Below are positions 62,207-64,000 of a stretch of DNA of 64,000 bases, in pieces. How positions within the stretch are numbered: the stretch's first letter is position 1; each line of letters opens with the position of its first letter. The position numbers and the translations under genes are program-made. The notes under the pieces were generated by a model that saw only the letters and a program-made list of their open reading frames with translations, was not told where the DNA came from and searched no databases. The stretch is from an uncultured Roseiflexaceae bacterium (GTDB lineage: Bacteria > Chloroflexota > Chloroflexia > Chloroflexales > Roseiflexaceae): the NCBI GenBank assembly GCA_937988885.1, contig CALKHR010000034.1, positions 23,310 through 87,309 of the forward strand, written 5' to 3'.

Positions 62207-63816
62207 TACTGTCCGACGATGATATCGCCTTCTTCCAATCCCTCAAGGATTTCGACACGATCTTGTGTCTCGATGCCGACCTTGATTGTCACCCGACGTT
62301 CGCGATCGCCTTCACGCACCACCACAAAGCGGCGGCCCTCGAAAGAGCGGATGGCCTCTGGCGGGAGCCACAGCACATCTTGTTTGCTTTCGAGCACGAT
62401 CCGAATACGGGCCACTGTACCGGGCACAAGTTCTTGGCCTTTGGTATCTTCGATATGGAATCGAGTAGTGCGATCTTGTTCTTGAACCGCACCGCTGCCA
62501 CCCGAGCCGTAGGGTGCAGGCATCCGACGGATGACCGCGGGCATGATCACATCGGGCCGCGAGAGCAGCGAGACCTCGACTGGCTGGCCCTCGGCCAATT
62601 GGCGCATCTGCTCGCCGCTCATCTCGACGGCGACCTCGAGGTTAGAGGGGTCGGCGATCTCGATCACCGATTCAAACTCCTCGACCTGATCGCCTTCGCG
62701 GATCGAAATAGCCAGCACTTCGCCAGCCTGCGGGGCGATCACGCGGCCATCCTCGACCTTTTTGCGCGCTTTTTCGAGTGCCCGCTGGGCGTTCTCGATC
62801 ATTTTGCGCTGACTGTTGAAGGTCTCTTGGCGCGCTTCCTCAAGATTGAGTTGCGCCTCCTCTACCGCTCTCCTAGCGGCGGTGATCTCCTTACTATTGC
62901 CTGCTAGCAATTTATCAAGCTCGCGCTGGGCTTCCTCGACCTTCTTATTGGCATCGTTGTTGCCGTCGATTTCGGCTTGGCGCGCTTTATCCAGATCGCG
63001 TTGGGCTTGTACCAGGGCACGCTCGGCTTCACGCAGGGCGCGCTCGCTTTGGATGAGCTTTTCCTTGAATTCTTCCTTCTCTTTATCGGTCAGTTTGCGG
63101 TGGCCGAGCTTATCGCTGCCCGAGATCACCTCAGTGGCGACGGGATCGGTGCCATAACGCTCCACCCAATCGTTGTCCCACCAGGCTTGGCTGTAGTTTT
63201 TCTGCGCATCTTGCACTGCTTCGGTGGCAGTGAGGAGCGCGTGTTCAGCGGCAGTTTTCGCCTCCGAGCCACTCGCATCGACTTGGGCGCGTTCGCGTAG
63301 CGCGAGTTCCAGCGCTTGTTGCGCGGCGCGAATGGGGTCATCTTCGCCACCGGGCAGCAATCGCATGAGATCTTCGTTGGCATTGTTGAGCGCTAACTCG
63401 GCCTGGCGGATCTGTTTGGCTTGGGCCTGTTGTGCCTCGGCCAGGTCGCGTTGGGCCTGCACAAGCGTGTCTTCGGCCTCGCGCAGTTCTTCGAGCGCCT
63501 CGTCTTGTTGGAGTTCGGCCAGCACATCGCCGCCCTGCACGATATCGCCACGTGCCACATTGACTGTGCTCACCCGTCCTGAACGGTGGAAGGAGAGGCG
63601 CACGAGATCGACGGGCGTGATACGTCCATTGATCTCAAGCACTCGCTCGACCGTGCCGCGCTCGACCGTGTAGGTTGGTCGTTCAAGTGCGGGGTCGGGC
63701 GGTAGAGGTGTGGGTGTCGGCGGTTCTTGCTGGGCTGTGCTCGAGGTGCCACAAGCGCTCAGCAACGACAGCAGGGCAAGGAGAGTAAGTATAGCCAGGG
63801 TAATTCTGCGATTCAT
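62206..63816 (-). CDS. HlyD/MacA-like efflux adaptor lipoprotein
   Basis: 536 residues. A lipobox LLALLSLLSAC puts the lipidated Cys at residue 22. A biotinyl-lipoyl half (about 55-100: ERVLEINGRITPVDLVRLSF) leads into a very long coiled-coil (~105-370, rich in Ala/Glu/Gln/Arg with regular heptads), the second lipoyl half (IAPQAGEVLAISIREGDQVEE) and a beta-barrel with membrane-proximal domain (~395-530). The hairpin is longer than in MacA (roughly 270 residues against about 120). First gene of the operon; the promoter should lie in 63817-63900. Confidence 0.88.
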   Translation of the reverse strand: MNRRITLAILTLLALLSLLSACGTSSTAQQEPPTPTPLPPDPALERPTYTVERGTVERVLEINGRITPVDLVRLSFHRSGRVSTVNVARGDIVQGGDVLAELQQDEALEELREAEDTLVQAQRDLAEAQQAQAKQIRQAELALNNANEDLMRLLPGGEDDPIRAAQQALELALRERAQVDASGSEAKTAAEHALLTATEAVQDAQKNYSQAWWDNDWVERYGTDPVATEVISGSDKLGHRKLTDKEKEEFKEKLIQSERALREAERALVQAQRDLDKARQAEIDGNNDANKKVEEAQRELDKLLAGNSKEITAARRAVEEAQLNLEEARQETFNSQRKMIENAQRALEKARKKVEDGRVIAPQAGEVLAISIREGDQVEEFESVIEIADPSNLEVAVEMSGEQMRQLAEGQPVEVSLLSRPDVIMPAVIRRMPAPYGSGGSGAVQEQDRTTRFHIEDTKGQELVPGTVARIRIVLESKQDVLWLPPEAIRSFEGRRFVVVREGDRERRVTIKVGIETQDRVEILEGLEEGDIIVGQ

Positions 63817-63945
63817 GTTGGTCGCTACTCCCGTGAATAGGGTCAGACGCGATTGAACAATATTGTACCAAATGCAGATGACGTTGTTTGCTTTTCTTTT
63901 GTTCCAAACGTTGGCTACATCTTTTAAGACGTTATACGCATCTGA

Positions 63946-64000
63946 TTTGTGACTACTCCCCCGCCGAAAGGCTGGGGGCTTCTTGGAGCCGTAGCCCCTG
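63946..64000. mobile_element. possible edge of an IS200/IS605-type element
   Basis: The window ends GACTACTCCCCCGCCGAAAG-GCTGGGGGCTTCT. A near-perfect CCCCCGCC/GGCTGGGGG hairpin after GACTACT is what I remember from the ends of tnpB-bearing IS605-group elements. The rest of the element would lie beyond the window. The gap 63817-63945 is otherwise the adaptor gene's upstream region. Confidence 0.4.

Noticed and set aside
1..64000. tRNA or rRNA genes
   Set aside because: I looked for T-loop and rRNA core sequences by eye and saw none; a tRNAscan run would settle it.

Overview
The window is bacterial chromosomal DNA. It is high in GC and gene dense outside one island, and carries no rRNA, tRNA or CRISPR array that I can see. 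The gene set points to a filamentous or otherwise complex member of the phylum Chloroflexota. It includes NurA, a translin-like protein, coenzyme F420 ligase, AI-2E transporter, large TPR proteins, an LPxTG-like surface protein, a S41 peptidase with a GTxTVL motif, and many Ser/Thr/Pro-spaced secreted proteins. This assignment is an inference from gene content; no marker RNA is present.

Layout. 1-2072: end of a THUMP/SAM RNA methyltransferase and an unrecognised protein. 2073-13858: an island of visibly lower GC. It starts with a VUT/YhhQ-type queuosine-precursor transporter, a DUF366 protein, a DUF6884 protein and two divergent guanine-transglycosylase (TGT/DpdA-like) genes. Next comes a nested pair of broken insertion sequences (an IS701-family element inside the end of an IS982-family element, both with intact target duplications). 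It ends with a UvrD-type helicase and an Fe-S PD-(D/E)XK nuclease. This is the most interesting part: it looks like a compact, precursor-salvaging 7-deazaguanine nucleic-acid modification locus, possibly with a DNA-processing partner.

13859-24606: NurA nuclease, AI-2E family transporter, a MoxR-type AAA+/VWA-like pair, a DDAH-like hydrolase, two paralogous unknown membrane proteins and a translin-like protein. 24607-33813: a MITE-like repeat, PIG-L deacetylase, a 600-bp highly structured intergenic region, an aminotransferase, RNase H1, alcohol dehydrogenase, an alpha/beta hydrolase and a nitroreductase/CofE pair that looks like an unfused FbiB (F420 synthesis). Two clusters of short dispersed repeats lie among these.

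33814-39048: a 1744-residue secreted ExeM/NucH-type nuclease with RTX repeats. 39238-43083: sulfite-oxidase-like protein, a small regulator-like protein, S41 protease and Fmt. 43491-51975: a tight run of alcohol dehydrogenase, SPFH protein, REC-GGDEF-REC regulator, 1229-residue TPR protein and aminotransferase. 52104-55185: a second MITE that supplies the gmd stop codon, gmd, a probably leaderless XRE regulator, a small membrane protein and an LPxTG-like protein. 55349-63816: a RelA/SpoT-fold-like protein, then a MacAB-like export operon (adaptor, FtsX permease, two ATPases, one carrying an AbrB-like tail) followed by a class II aldolase. The last 55 bases look like the edge of an IS200/IS605-type element.
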